Positions 41,989 through 51,151 of a stretch of 64,000 bases of DNA are shown piece after piece. The position numbers were made by a program, and so were the translations under genes. Location: positions 20,684 to 84,683 of the forward strand of contig SLHA01000054.1 of the NCBI GenBank assembly GCA_007136405.1, in the 5' to 3' direction. Source of the DNA: Candidatus Latescibacterota bacterium (GTDB lineage Bacteria; Latescibacterota; UBA2968; UBA8231). Within the stretch, counting starts at the first letter, position 1, and each line of letters opens with the position of its first letter. The notes under the pieces were generated by a model. The model was not told the DNA's origin, did no database searches, and saw nothing but the letters and a program-made list of their open reading frames with translations.

Positions 41989-42996
41989 ATGAGAGCGGTT
42001 ATGGCTGTGAGTCCGGGCGTCCTGGGCCTGGGGGAACTGGAGGTGCCGAAACCGGGTCCGTTCGAAGCGCTGGTGCGCATGGACGCCTGTGCCATCTGTA
42101 ACTCGACGGACCACAAGCTGCTGACCGGCGAATTCGTCCCCGGGAGTTTCCCGGTGGTGCTGGGGCACGAAGTCCTGGGTACGGTTGTCGATCTCGGTTC
42201 CAGCGTGAAGCATTTTGCCACGGGTGACCGCGTCTTCCGCCAGCGTCTGCGCGACGAGCATGTACCCGGGGCTGGGCGCAGCTGCTGGGGCGGATTCGCC
42301 GAATACGGTCTGGTGGTGGACGAGTGGGCCCGGCAGGACCTGCCGTATGGACCGGACGCCCTGGCGCACGACCAGCAGAAACTCATTCTGGACGTGGAGC
42401 CGGCCCTGGCCACGGGCATGGTGACCCTGATGGAGACCCTGGACTGCGCCGCCGCGTGCGGCGCCGGGCCGGGGAAATCCGTGGCCGTCGTCGGCTCCGG
42501 GCCGGTGGGTCAGGCGCTGGCGTTGTTCGGGCGACTGCTGGGCGCGGCGCCGGTTGTCGCCTTTGGGCGCAGTCCGGCAGCCGCGGACCGTTTCGCCGCG
42601 GTGGCCCGGGTCGACGGCTATGTCACCGGCAGCGTCTTCCCGCCTGAAGTGGAGCGGATCATCGCCGGCGGCGGCTTCGATGTCGTCATCGAAGCCGTGG
42701 GGTCGACCGCGGCCCTGGAGACCTGCATCCGCCTGGCGGGAGCCCGCGGCCAGGTGCGCGTATACGGCGTTGCGCCTGTTTCCGCCGCTTTTCCGGCGGA
42801 GCTGATGTCCCGGCCGCAGGTGAACACCGTCGGCGCCAGGGAAGGGCGCGCGCAGGCGCGGCTGGCCGGATGGGTGGAGTCAGGCGACGTAGACCTGCAG
42901 GACTGGGTCACCCATCGCCTGCCTCTGGCCGGCTACCAGACGGCGTTCGACCTGGTTGCGGCCAGGGAAGCCTTCAAGGCTGTGCTGATACCCTGA
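41989..42996 (+). CDS. zinc-dependent alcohol/polyol dehydrogenase (MDR superfamily)
   Basis: 335 residues. Catalytic zinc ligands C37 (CAICNSTD), H60-E61 (VLGHEVLG) are in place; the four structural-zinc Cys of many relatives are absent. A Rossmann motif VVGSGPVGQALALFGRLLGA binds NAD(P). FDVVIEAVGSTAALETCIRL is the usual threonine/sorbitol-dehydrogenase-type segment. AAGGAGA lies 8 nt before the ATG. It and the aldo/keto reductase probably oxidise or reduce sugars or polyols released by the nearby glycan enzymes; that link is inferred. Confidence 0.9.
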   Translation: MRAVMAVSPGVLGLGELEVPKPGPFEALVRMDACAICNSTDHKLLTGEFVPGSFPVVLGHEVLGTVVDLGSSVKHFATGDRVFRQRLRDEHVPGAGRSCWGGFAEYGLVVDEWARQDLPYGPDALAHDQQKLILDVEPALATGMVTLMETLDCAAACGAGPGKSVAVVGSGPVGQALALFGRLLGAAPVVAFGRSPAAADRFAAVARVDGYVTGSVFPPEVERIIAGGGFDVVIEAVGSTAALETCIRLAGARGQVRVYGVAPVSAAFPAELMSRPQVNTVGAREGRAQARLAGWVESGDVDLQDWVTHRLPLAGYQTAFDLVAAREAFKAVLIP

Positions 42997-43004
42997 GGCC
43001 GTGC

Positions 43005-43032
43005 GGCGCACGCCGACGGGGCGCACGCCGAC
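43005..43032. repeat. 13-bp direct repeat, 15-bp period
   Basis: GGCGCACGCCGAC at 43005-43017 and again at 43020-43032, exact. Confidence 0.8.
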
Positions 43033-43112
43033 GCGGGTCAGCGGGCGCCCCGTTGTCGCCCCCCCGGTGCAGTGGGCCCGGTGCAACCGAGTGGGATGGT
43101 CAAGTTCGAGCG

Positions 43113-43140
43113 GTGACGGCTGCCAGGTGACGGCTGCCAG
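43113..43140. repeat. perfect 14-bp tandem duplication
   Basis: GTGACGGCTGCCAG twice in direct succession, exact. Confidence 0.9.
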
Positions 43141-43246
43141 GTGTGCCGTGCCTGGTGCCGGGGTCATGCCAGCCTCATCCCGGGTCCGTGCCCGTCGACG
43201 CTGTGTTACAGGGGGCATGACGATATTCCAGATGCCTGACGGGCAG

Positions 43247-45904
43247 CTACCATACGGTCTCCGTTCGCACAAAGAAATCCGCCGACCACGCACGGTCGCG
43301 GTTGTAGGCCAGGGTAACGCCGCCATGCACCGGCAGGAAGAAAAGCATGCCGCCATCCATGCCCAATTCGACGCCGGCGGCGGCTTGGAAGCGCCCTTGA
43401 TCGGCAGTGGCGCCGACGACGAACAGGCTGGCATGCAGATCCTCCAGAAACAGATTCGGGTTCCACAGACCGCGGCCGATGCGCACCGGAGGCAGCGATA
43501 ATTCGATCGTGCCGGCACCACCTCTGTTACCCTCCAATGGATCGGAATAACCTCTGATCACCGGCATCGCCTCGTTCGGATGATCAGGGTCATAGATCCC
43601 CCTCAATGCCAGGCGCAGATGGTTGTGGCGCAGATGCCGATATACCAGTGCCGTGCCGTCGAATCCGGTGCGGTCCAGCGATGAACCGTAACGCTGCCGC
43701 TCCCAGGGTGCACGCACGTGCAGGCGCCCCACCCATCCAGGGTAACGCCAGCCCAGGTTCAGTTGCGGCGTGAGGAGCAGCCGGTCGAAATCCTGGAAGC
43801 GCTTGATTTCCATCGCGGCGGACAACTGCGAGACTCCGGGTTGCAGGCGTCGCACCAGTGGATAGTCGACGCGCAGCGCCAGTTCGTGATCGTCGCGTCT
43901 ATGGGTGTGACGCAGGCTGGTGCGCCAGGGCGCCAGCAGGTGGATGGACAACTGCATGTCGGTGTGCAGCCAGTGCCGGTCACGGCTCCGGTCCACATGG
44001 TAACTCGCCTCGCCCCAGTACTCGAAATGACCGATCGCATCACCGCCCTGTGCGTACAGGCCGACAGCGGTACTGTCACCATCAGCATAAAACATGGGCA
44101 GGTGGATCACCGGTCGCAGGGTGCGCAGGTTGTCCTGGTAGGATCCGTACCGTATCGCCCGTTCCGGCAAAACCTGGGGGATCGGGGCTTCGCGGGTGAC
44201 TCGCGGAACTTCGTGCGGCACCCACCGCGGTTGGTCTGCATACACATCGAATCCGCCGGCGTGCAGTCCGGCGATGAGCAGGCGCTGGCCGTCGCCGGAC
44301 TGTGCCGCGCCGCGAACGAAGCCTTCGCCCTGGTGGCGGGTCACCGCGCCATCGGCCAGTGTGACCGAGTACAGGTTGTATTCGCCACGGTAATTGGCGG
44401 TGAAAAAGACGCGACCGTTGGCGACACTGCTGAGCTGTTCCACGTAGGGCGTGTGTACCAGCGGCTGCAGGCGGCCGTCGGCCGGATCCATTTCGTAGAG
44501 GCTCCAATTCTCCCAGTCCCGGCGCGCCGAGACGAACACCCGGCCATCCTGGGCGAGCAGCCTGTCGATGATGTACTCGGCGGTGAAGCGCAGCTGCGAC
44601 GTGCCGGTAACCGGATCCAGCGCATAGATCCGCGCGCCGAACCCATCCTTGCGATCCTGGGCATAGAGCACTGCACCGTCCTGCAGGACCGTGAACGCGC
44701 GCATCTCGGTCTGCAGCACCCGGCGATCCCGGCTCGAGGACAGCTCGCGAAGCCGCAGAGCGGTCTGGTACCCAAAGGCCTGGTTGAAGGTATTGCCGTA
44801 CCCGCCGGCCAGCTCCTGCACCCCGTACCAGAGCCGATCCCCATCCACGGCAAAACCGCGGATCGGCGCCGTAGTGGTGACCAGCATTTCCTCGGCGTCA
44901 TCGCGCAGACGCACGATCTGGTGATAGGAAAACGCCGTCCGGGCGCCGGTTTTTACCGCATAGCTGCGCGTATAGTACAACTCTTCCTGGTAAACATGCA
45001 GGTTGTCAATATAGTCGCCGCGGTGCGTCAGTCTGTCGCCGTCGACGCGATACGGGCGGCTGTGGTCCTGCAGATGGTTCCGCCACTCACGCCACAGGGC
45101 CGGAAAGGACTTTCCGTAGATCGAGCGGGCGCTGCGGTCCAGTCCGACGTAGGGCAGGACCGGTGACAACAGCGCCCTGGCGGAGCGGCCGTTGCGCGTG
45201 AAGAACTCGGCGAAGGACGGTTCGCCGTACGTATCGGCCAGATAGCGAAAGAAGGTGCTGCCGAACAGATAGATACCATCACCGTAGGGATAACGCCACG
45301 GCGAGTAAGTGGCGGTCACGATGCAGGGAAAGCGGTCTTCGGACAGGGCTGCACGGACATAGGTGTCGTAATATCCGTTGTTCAGCCGGCCGCTGAACCG
45401 GCGTCCCTGCGATTCGCCATACACCGCGATGCCCTCGTACAGCCACCCCGGAGACAGCAGGTTGGGAAGAAACAGGTTGCCCAGGGTCGTCCGCATCAAG
45501 CCGGGAAGGCCGCCGACATTGTTGAAATGATGCATGTGGATCAGTTCGTGCCTGGCCACATTGCTCAGCCAGTTCTCATCTGCCTGTTGACCGGTGAATG
45601 GATAGGGAAAAAGACGCATGTACCCGTACACCGGATTGGCCAGCCCGTTGGCCAGCGTGCCCACGTCCTCGATGACCACGGCGAACCGCCGCGGCCGGTC
45701 TCCGGTGAGGCCGGTCACTTCGTCGCGGTAATACTCCAGGGCGTTCAATGCTTCACGGGCATCGTCCTCAGCGCCTTTCGGGTAAAACACGGTGTAGCCG
45801 TCTGTCTTGATCGAACGCCATCCAAGGAAGGCTTCCCCGGCGCCAGGCAACCAGAGCAGGATTGCCAGCGTCAACCAGAGCATCCTGTCCATAAGGGTAT
45901 ACAT
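43247..45904 (-). CDS. gluzincin peptidase-propeller-outer-membrane barrel fusion
   Basis: 885 residues. A signal peptide (LWLTLAILLWLPGAGEA) is followed by a metalloprotease domain with H119-E120-x2-H123 (ARHELIHMHHF) and a third ligand E157 in LYEGIAVYG, the gluzincin pattern. Residues about 290-590 are repeating strands with VDGDRLWYGVQE, LQDGAVLYAQDRKDG and LLAQDGRVFVSARRD, a TolB-like propeller. From about 610 to the end come amphipathic strands ending in FFVRTETVW, a surface-antigen-like barrel with an aromatic terminus. The start ATG (45904) has GAGAG close by; another ATG lies at 45892. Tethering of a protease to the outer membrane is inferred. Confidence 0.8.
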   Translation of the reverse strand: MYTLMDRMLWLTLAILLWLPGAGEAFLGWRSIKTDGYTVFYPKGAEDDAREALNALEYYRDEVTGLTGDRPRRFAVVIEDVGTLANGLANPVYGYMRLFPYPFTGQQADENWLSNVARHELIHMHHFNNVGGLPGLMRTTLGNLFLPNLLSPGWLYEGIAVYGESQGRRFSGRLNNGYYDTYVRAALSEDRFPCIVTATYSPWRYPYGDGIYLFGSTFFRYLADTYGEPSFAEFFTRNGRSARALLSPVLPYVGLDRSARSIYGKSFPALWREWRNHLQDHSRPYRVDGDRLTHRGDYIDNLHVYQEELYYTRSYAVKTGARTAFSYHQIVRLRDDAEEMLVTTTAPIRGFAVDGDRLWYGVQELAGGYGNTFNQAFGYQTALRLRELSSSRDRRVLQTEMRAFTVLQDGAVLYAQDRKDGFGARIYALDPVTGTSQLRFTAEYIIDRLLAQDGRVFVSARRDWENWSLYEMDPADGRLQPLVHTPYVEQLSSVANGRVFFTANYRGEYNLYSVTLADGAVTRHQGEGFVRGAAQSGDGQRLLIAGLHAGGFDVYADQPRWVPHEVPRVTREAPIPQVLPERAIRYGSYQDNLRTLRPVIHLPMFYADGDSTAVGLYAQGGDAIGHFEYWGEASYHVDRSRDRHWLHTDMQLSIHLLAPWRTSLRHTHRRDDHELALRVDYPLVRRLQPGVSQLSAAMEIKRFQDFDRLLLTPQLNLGWRYPGWVGRLHVRAPWERQRYGSSLDRTGFDGTALVYRHLRHNHLRLALRGIYDPDHPNEAMPVIRGYSDPLEGNRGGAGTIELSLPPVRIGRGLWNPNLFLEDLHASLFVVGATADQGRFQAAAGVELGMDGGMLFFLPVHGGVTLAYNRDRAWSADFFVRTETVW

Positions 45905-46306
45905 ATCTCTCGATGTGTGGGGGGCGTGACAACGACCATGCAGCGCGATCCATGGTGCTCGCACCGCGCCAGGATACCGGCTGGAATACCGGTTACGGGC
46001 GGCGGCAGATGGCCGGTTCCTGTGTCGTCCGCCGGATGACACCCGGAGCGGATCTGCGTCCGGCAGGTTGCGCGCCTGACGGCTGTGAAGCAAACGAGCG
46101 GTTTGCACCGGTGTCTGCGGCCGGACGAGGGTAGAATAACGGCGCCGGCGGTATGCGTCACAACCCGCGCAGCCCGCCAAACGCGTATTTGACCCTTGCG
46201 CGCGTATTGAGCACTTTAGCGGTTGCATTCGGCTGGTCGCAGCAAACCCCTTACCGGCCGCGTCGACGCGCACGGCCTCACTGTCAAACAACCGGAGAGG
46301 ATCGCC
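45905..46306. other. divergent intergenic region, 402 nt
   Basis: Between the peptidase fusion (leftward) and the 257-residue gene (rightward). A possible promoter lies at 46189-46217; otherwise no gene or RNA is recognisable. Confidence 0.45.
46189..46217 (+). promoter_or_regulatory. weak candidate promoter
   Basis: TTGACC (46189-46194), 17 nt, then CACTTT (46212-46217). The -35 is good but the -10 is poor. It lies about 90 nt before the 257-residue gene. Confidence 0.3.
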
Positions 46307-47080
46307 ATGGCCATCGAACCGGAAAACCGCCGCTGCACCAACGACGCCGAGTACGATTTCCAGGAAGCCAGTTACGTTCTAACGCCGCAGGAACCGGCCG
46401 CCAGCATCTGGAAAAGCTGCGACCAGGGTGATCCGGCGCACGGTGAAGTGCGGCAGCCGGAGGTCTTCGAGACCGAACACCACGTGTACACCACGCCGTT
46501 CAACTACGCCAATGTCGAACTGCGCGGCTGGAGCGAAGGCAAGAGCGCCAAAGGACCGGAATTCCTGGCCGACATCGGCAGCATCACCATCGTCGAGCAG
46601 CAGCCCATCGTCGAAGTCATCGTCGTCGGGTCCGGTTGTTCCGGGAACAACTACAACCTGGTGGAGTGGTGGAACGAGGGTGAGACCTTGCGCAACTGCA
46701 AGGGCCAGCTGATCAAGCGCCAGCGGGTGGAAAACCTGCAGGGGCAGCATCCAGCCTGGATCCAGAAGGCGCTGTCGCAGGAATTGCCGGAATTCGACAC
46801 GCTGGAGGAGGCCACCGCCTTCCTGCGTAAAATACAGCGGATCGCCCACGGTATGACGTCCAACTACACCATGCCCGGCAGCCTGATGAGCGGGTTGTAC
46901 GAGAACACCGTGCACTTCCGTATCGGCGACACCAGCCGCCCGGAACTGACCCCCTACAAGGTGGTGATCCGCGGTGGCGGCCTGGATTACGAAGATCCGT
47001 TCGACGAGCGCATCCGCTATCCCGCGGACTACGTCTTCCGCCTGATCGACATCGTGGTGAAGAAGGAGGGGCGCGACTGA
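46307..47080 (+). CDS. unknown protein, 257 residues
   Basis: I do not recognise this family. No signal peptide or membrane helix is seen. Composition is soluble and acidic, with ITIVEQQPIVEVIVVGSGCS and NNYNLVEWWNEGETLRNCKG in the middle and a Pro/Tyr-rich end (YEDPFDERIRYPADYVFRLI). A short helix-rich part (about 150-190, EFDTLEEATAFLRKIQRIAH) separates two beta-rich halves. GGAGAGG lies 6 nt before the ATG. It is followed after 147 nt by the sialidase gene on the same strand. Confidence 0.7.
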   Translation: MAIEPENRRCTNDAEYDFQEASYVLTPQEPAASIWKSCDQGDPAHGEVRQPEVFETEHHVYTTPFNYANVELRGWSEGKSAKGPEFLADIGSITIVEQQPIVEVIVVGSGCSGNNYNLVEWWNEGETLRNCKGQLIKRQRVENLQGQHPAWIQKALSQELPEFDTLEEATAFLRKIQRIAHGMTSNYTMPGSLMSGLYENTVHFRIGDTSRPELTPYKVVIRGGGLDYEDPFDERIRYPADYVFRLIDIVVKKEGRD

Positions 47081-47227
47081 GCCGTCAACGCCTCAGCGGC
47101 GACACCAGCCGCCATGCACACGGGGCCATCGACGCGGAATCCGTCCCCATCGGAGCAGAACGCGCCAGCCGCTGACCGTCGACGGGAGACTGCCGTACGG
47201 CAGACTGACACCAGGAGAATCAAGCGT

Positions 47228-48379
47228 ATGACTACGAACTCGTCCATCAGGCACACGGTGGTTTTCCGTCAGGGTGAGGACGACTACCATACCTATCGCA
47301 TTCCATCGATCGTCCGGGCGCTGGACGGCACCCTGGTGGCCATCGTGGAAGGCCGCCGCGACCGCGGCAGCGACCCGGGCGGTGGCCACATCGACCTGTG
47401 CTACAAGCTCAGCCAGGATGGCGGCGACAGTTGGAGCGAGCGCAGGTTTCTCGATCTCGTTCCGGAGGGCTGGGGGGCTTCCAACCCCACGGCGGTCGTC
47501 GAGCGCGCCTCCGGGCGCCTGATCGTCGTCTTCAACCGCTGGCAGCCGGGCCGGGGCGGGCGCAACAGCCGGCCGGGTACGCTGGACAACCAGCTGTGGC
47601 TGCGCCGCAGCGACGATCATGGCCGCAGCTGGTCGGAGGCGGTGGACATCACCGCGCAAGGGCGCGATATCCAGACCTGGGGACAGGCCGTTCCAGGTCC
47701 CGGACACGGCATTCAGACTGCCGGAGGCCGGTTGGTCATTCCGGTCAACGCCCCCTGTCTGCCGGCGGATCCAGCCCATCCGGAGCGATCGCATGGCCTC
47801 TCCACTGCCGCCGCCGACAGGGCCGACGAGTCGGGTCCGGCGCCGGCGCGGACCTCGTCTTTCGCGCTGTACAGCGACGATGGTGGTCACAGCTGGCGCC
47901 GCGGCCGGCCGAACGGGCGCTTCACTACGGAAAGCCAGATCGTCGAGCTGGAAGACGGCCGCCTGATGATGGATGCCCGCCAGAAAGACGCGGTCCCGCA
48001 CCGCTGGGTGGCGTTCGGCGATGACGGCGGCGAAAGCTGGTCGGAGCCTCGTCCGGGTCAGGTCCTTACCCAGATCTGCGCCGCTGTCGGCCGATGCCAG
48101 CTGCCCGGGGGCGGCAGCGTCCTGGTCTGGTCCGGTCTCAGGGCGCCTGCGTCCGCGGAAGCACCGGCGGCGGAGCAGCGCCGTGACCTGGTGGTCCGTC
48201 TGAGCCGCGACCAGGGCCGGTCGTTTCCGGTCGAGCGGTTGATTGGTCCGGGTCCGGCGGCGTATTCGGATCTGGCGATACTGGAGGTCGGGGTAGTCGG
48301 CGTCCTGTGGGAAGGCGGCGGCGACCACCGGTACGAAAAGGTGACCTTCACGCGCGTACCGTTGTCCGCGCTGATCTGA
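47228..48379 (+). CDS. exo-alpha-sialidase-like protein
   Basis: 383 residues with a six-bladed-propeller layout. The RIP motif (YRIPSIVRALDGTLVAIVEG, with the sialate-binding Arg) is followed by four Asp boxes: SQDGGDSW, SDDHGRSW, SDDGGHSW and GDDGGESW. GPGHGIQTAGGRLVIPVN and FTTESQIVELEDGRLMMDAR match GH33 catalytic surroundings. No signal peptide, so it seems cytoplasmic. Two Ala/Pro/Ser-rich insertions (about 180-205 and 305-315) break loops. AGGAGA precedes the ATG. It may release sialic acid or a related acidic sugar; substrate untested. Confidence 0.85.
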   Translation: MTTNSSIRHTVVFRQGEDDYHTYRIPSIVRALDGTLVAIVEGRRDRGSDPGGGHIDLCYKLSQDGGDSWSERRFLDLVPEGWGASNPTAVVERASGRLIVVFNRWQPGRGGRNSRPGTLDNQLWLRRSDDHGRSWSEAVDITAQGRDIQTWGQAVPGPGHGIQTAGGRLVIPVNAPCLPADPAHPERSHGLSTAAADRADESGPAPARTSSFALYSDDGGHSWRRGRPNGRFTTESQIVELEDGRLMMDARQKDAVPHRWVAFGDDGGESWSEPRPGQVLTQICAAVGRCQLPGGGSVLVWSGLRAPASAEAPAAEQRRDLVVRLSRDQGRSFPVERLIGPGPAAYSDLAILEVGVVGVLWEGGGDHRYEKVTFTRVPLSALI

Positions 48380-48505
48380 GCCGGACGTCCGGCAGCACGT
48401 CACTGGTCGTGAAACCTGCAGCAGCGGGCAGGCATCAGCCTTGGTCAAGGCGGCGCCGGACCCCGTCAGGGGCGCATCGTTGAGCTTGAGAGAGAGGTGA
48501 CGACC

Positions 48506-49897
48506 ATGCCTGAACCCCGCTGCTTCGCCCTTGAAAACAATCTGTTCATCGACGACGACTGGATCGCTGCCAGCGATGGTCTGACGCGCGCAACGCAGCA
48601 GCCGGAAAAACTCCCTTCACCCATCCTGGACCAGGATCGGCCGGTCTACTACATGACGGTGTCGTACGACCCGGAACTAGGCCGCTACCGCATGTGGTAC
48701 AATGCCATGGGGCATCCGGATCACGGGCCGAAGCTGGGCTACGCCTATGCCGAATCCAGCGACGGTGTCTCCTGGGAACGTCCGGACCTGGGCCTGGTGG
48801 GCGCCAACTACCTGGACGCTCCCATGGGACACTGGAGCTTTCCGTTCGTCGATGACGGGCCGGATTGCCGCGACCCTGCAAGGCGCTACAAGATGGGATA
48901 CTACGATGCCGCGCCGGGACGCGGTATGGGCGTGGCGTTCTCCGCCGACGGGCTGCGCTTCAGACCGTACGCGGGCAATCCGGTGGTACCCCACATGGAT
49001 CCCGAGATGCCTCCGGACGCTCCGGATAGCAACATCATCAGTGACATTCTGGATGCTTGTTACGATCCTGTGCGCGGCGAATACCTGCTGGGCTGCAAAG
49101 TCTGGCGCGGCGGTTTCACCGGCAAGCCGCACCACGCGCCGGAAGGCCACCGTCGCTGTGTGGGGCTGAGCGCCAGCCGCGATTTCGTCACCTGGGAGCG
49201 GCCGCGGGTCATCGTCACGCCGGATCCGGAGCACGGCCTGGAGGAGTTTTACGGTATGAAACCCATCGTCCGCGGCAACCACTACATCGGTTTTCTGCGG
49301 GTGCTGCGCGATGATCTGCCAGCCACGCCGGGCGGACCGGTCGAGGGCATCGGCTGGACGGAACTGATGACCAGTGCGGACGGGCGACACTGGATCCGGC
49401 ATCCCGAACCCTTCCTGGACCGGGAGCCTCGCGACGGGCATTGGGATCACGCCATGGCCTGGTTCGGCGACATCGTCACGGTCGGCGACCGCGAATACGT
49501 GTACTATGGCGGGTACCGGGCCGGACACAAGATCCGGGCACAGATCGGCGACCGCAGCCTGGGCCTGGCCTTGTTACGCAAGAACGGCTTCGTGGCGCGC
49601 CGGGCCAAGGTGCGCAGCGCCTGGCTCAAGACACCGGCGGCGCGTCTGCCCGCGCGCACGCTGACGGTCAACGCCGTGGTGCGCGGCGAGCTGCGCGTTC
49701 GTCTGGTGAACGAGCAGGGGGTGGCCCAACCCGGTTGCGACTGGAGTGACGGCCCCACGGTGCGTGGCGATGCGGTGGCGCACCGGATCGACTGGCGCGG
49801 CGCCGACGGGATGGCGATGGAGCGGGCGCTGAGCCTGGAGTTCATGCTGAGCGACGCCGACCTGTATGGCTTCGACTTCCTGCCGGCCGGGCAGTGA
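48506..49897 (+). CDS. glycosidase-like five-bladed propeller protein
   Basis: 463 residues. Repeating strands (DPELGRYRMWYNAMGHPDHG; AYAESSDGVSWERPDLGL; ARRYKMGYYD; GVAFSADGLRFRPYAGNPVV) match the GH32/43/62/68 propeller plan. A C-terminal beta-sandwich (about 385-463) begins LPARTLTVNAVVRGELRVRL. The second half of the fused gene at 33317-35782 is similar in layout and sandwich. No signal peptide. I start at the ATG at 48506 with GAGAGAGG 8 nt upstream. Catalytic acid residues cannot be assigned from sequence alone, so glycosidase activity is inferred. Confidence 0.7.
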   Translation: MPEPRCFALENNLFIDDDWIAASDGLTRATQQPEKLPSPILDQDRPVYYMTVSYDPELGRYRMWYNAMGHPDHGPKLGYAYAESSDGVSWERPDLGLVGANYLDAPMGHWSFPFVDDGPDCRDPARRYKMGYYDAAPGRGMGVAFSADGLRFRPYAGNPVVPHMDPEMPPDAPDSNIISDILDACYDPVRGEYLLGCKVWRGGFTGKPHHAPEGHRRCVGLSASRDFVTWERPRVIVTPDPEHGLEEFYGMKPIVRGNHYIGFLRVLRDDLPATPGGPVEGIGWTELMTSADGRHWIRHPEPFLDREPRDGHWDHAMAWFGDIVTVGDREYVYYGGYRAGHKIRAQIGDRSLGLALLRKNGFVARRAKVRSAWLKTPAARLPARTLTVNAVVRGELRVRLVNEQGVAQPGCDWSDGPTVRGDAVAHRIDWRGADGMAMERALSLEFMLSDADLYGFDFLPAGQ

Positions 49898-49922
49898 GGC
49901 AACCGCGCCGAAGGAGAATCGA

Positions 49923-51017
49923 ATGACGATGGATAACCTGGATCCCGCCCCGGCAGGCACTTTCACCGTCGTCGCCCTCCCGGACATGCAGCTGTATGCT
50001 CATACAGGTACTGAGGTCTACGACCAGGTGATTCGCTGGATCGTCGAGCAGCGAGAACGGCAGCGCATCGTCTTCGTGTCCCATCTGGGTGACATGGTCG
50101 ACAAGGCGGACCGGCACGAGCAGTGGCGCGTCGTGCGCACGGCGATGAGGCCTCTGGACGAGTGCCTGCCCTACGGTGCGGCGCTGGGCAACCACGACCT
50201 GATGCAAGGCTGGCGCACGCTGTACGACGAGTATTTTCCCGAGCGGCTTTTTACCGGCAGGCCCTGGTATGGAGGTAGCTTCGAGCACAGCAGCTACCAG
50301 CTGGTCAGCGCGGCAGGGCTGGATTTCCTCTTTCTGCAGTTGGAATGCAATGCCCGCGATCACGTGCTGGCCTGGGCCGACGAGGTCATTCGGAGGCATC
50401 CGGACCGGCGCGTGGCCGTGTCCACCCACTGCTACCTGGGGCGGCTGGTGTCCGGACTGCCGCGCGAGGAGCGCTGGTACACACCGCGGGGGCGTCTGCC
50501 GTGGTCGCGGTTCGCGGACGGCAATACGGCCCGGCAGATGTGGGACAAGTGCCTCAGCCGGCACCCCAACCTGTTCCTGATCCTGAGCGGCGACCAGGCC
50601 TTCGTCCAGGCCATGCGTCAGCAGGCCACCGGGCAGCATGGCAATACGGTGCACGAACTGATGTCGGACTACTCCTACGCCTCGCGCGACCTGCGCGGCG
50701 CCCACCCGGACTTCTTCCGGGAGTGCCGGCTGCCGCCGGTAGACCTGCTGCGCGAACAGGATTACCGGGAGACGGTCCTCGCCCGGCCGGACTTCGGCCG
50801 CCAGCGCCGCGGCAGCATGCAGGAGATCAAGAGCAAATCCGGCAAACCAGTCCCGTGCATGGACGGTTTCATCCGCCTGCTGCGCTTCGTGCCGGCCGGC
50901 AACCGCATCGAGGTTCGGACCTACAGCCCGGTGCAGGATCGGCTGTGCCTGGGTAATCCGGTCGTCCCGGATCCCGGTCAACACCGGTTCGACCTGGAAT
51001 ACGGCATGATGGGGTGA
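49923..51017 (+). CDS. calcineurin-like metallophosphoesterase, last motif altered
   Basis: 364 residues. Motifs: Asp in ALPDMQLY, HLGDMVDKAD (GDxxD), ALGNHDLMQG (GNHD) and His in STHCYLGRL. The final GHxH motif of the superfamily is replaced by LILSGDQAFVQAMR, so one or two metal ligands are lacking. The C-terminal part is variable. No signal peptide. It begins 26 nt after the propeller gene (AAGGAGAA) and so is likely in the same transcript. Confidence 0.8.
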   Translation: MTMDNLDPAPAGTFTVVALPDMQLYAHTGTEVYDQVIRWIVEQRERQRIVFVSHLGDMVDKADRHEQWRVVRTAMRPLDECLPYGAALGNHDLMQGWRTLYDEYFPERLFTGRPWYGGSFEHSSYQLVSAAGLDFLFLQLECNARDHVLAWADEVIRRHPDRRVAVSTHCYLGRLVSGLPREERWYTPRGRLPWSRFADGNTARQMWDKCLSRHPNLFLILSGDQAFVQAMRQQATGQHGNTVHELMSDYSYASRDLRGAHPDFFRECRLPPVDLLREQDYRETVLARPDFGRQRRGSMQEIKSKSGKPVPCMDGFIRLLRFVPAGNRIEVRTYSPVQDRLCLGNPVVPDPGQHRFDLEYGMMG

Positions 51018-51151
51018 GGCCGGCTGAAGCGCACCGGAGATGCTGTGATCCGCCCAAGAGCGGCTCTAGGAAGGCGGCAGGCCAGGCAGCCCATACCGAC
51101 GGAGCGCCGCGATTGCTGTGACGGCGCGGGTTGTGGCCGTCTGGGCGCGTT

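Larger units (their letters stand above)
42997..43246. other. spacer with two small tandem repeats
   Basis: 250 nt between convergent genes. Contains the duplications at 43005-43032 and 43113-43140; no terminator is evident. Confidence 0.5.
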
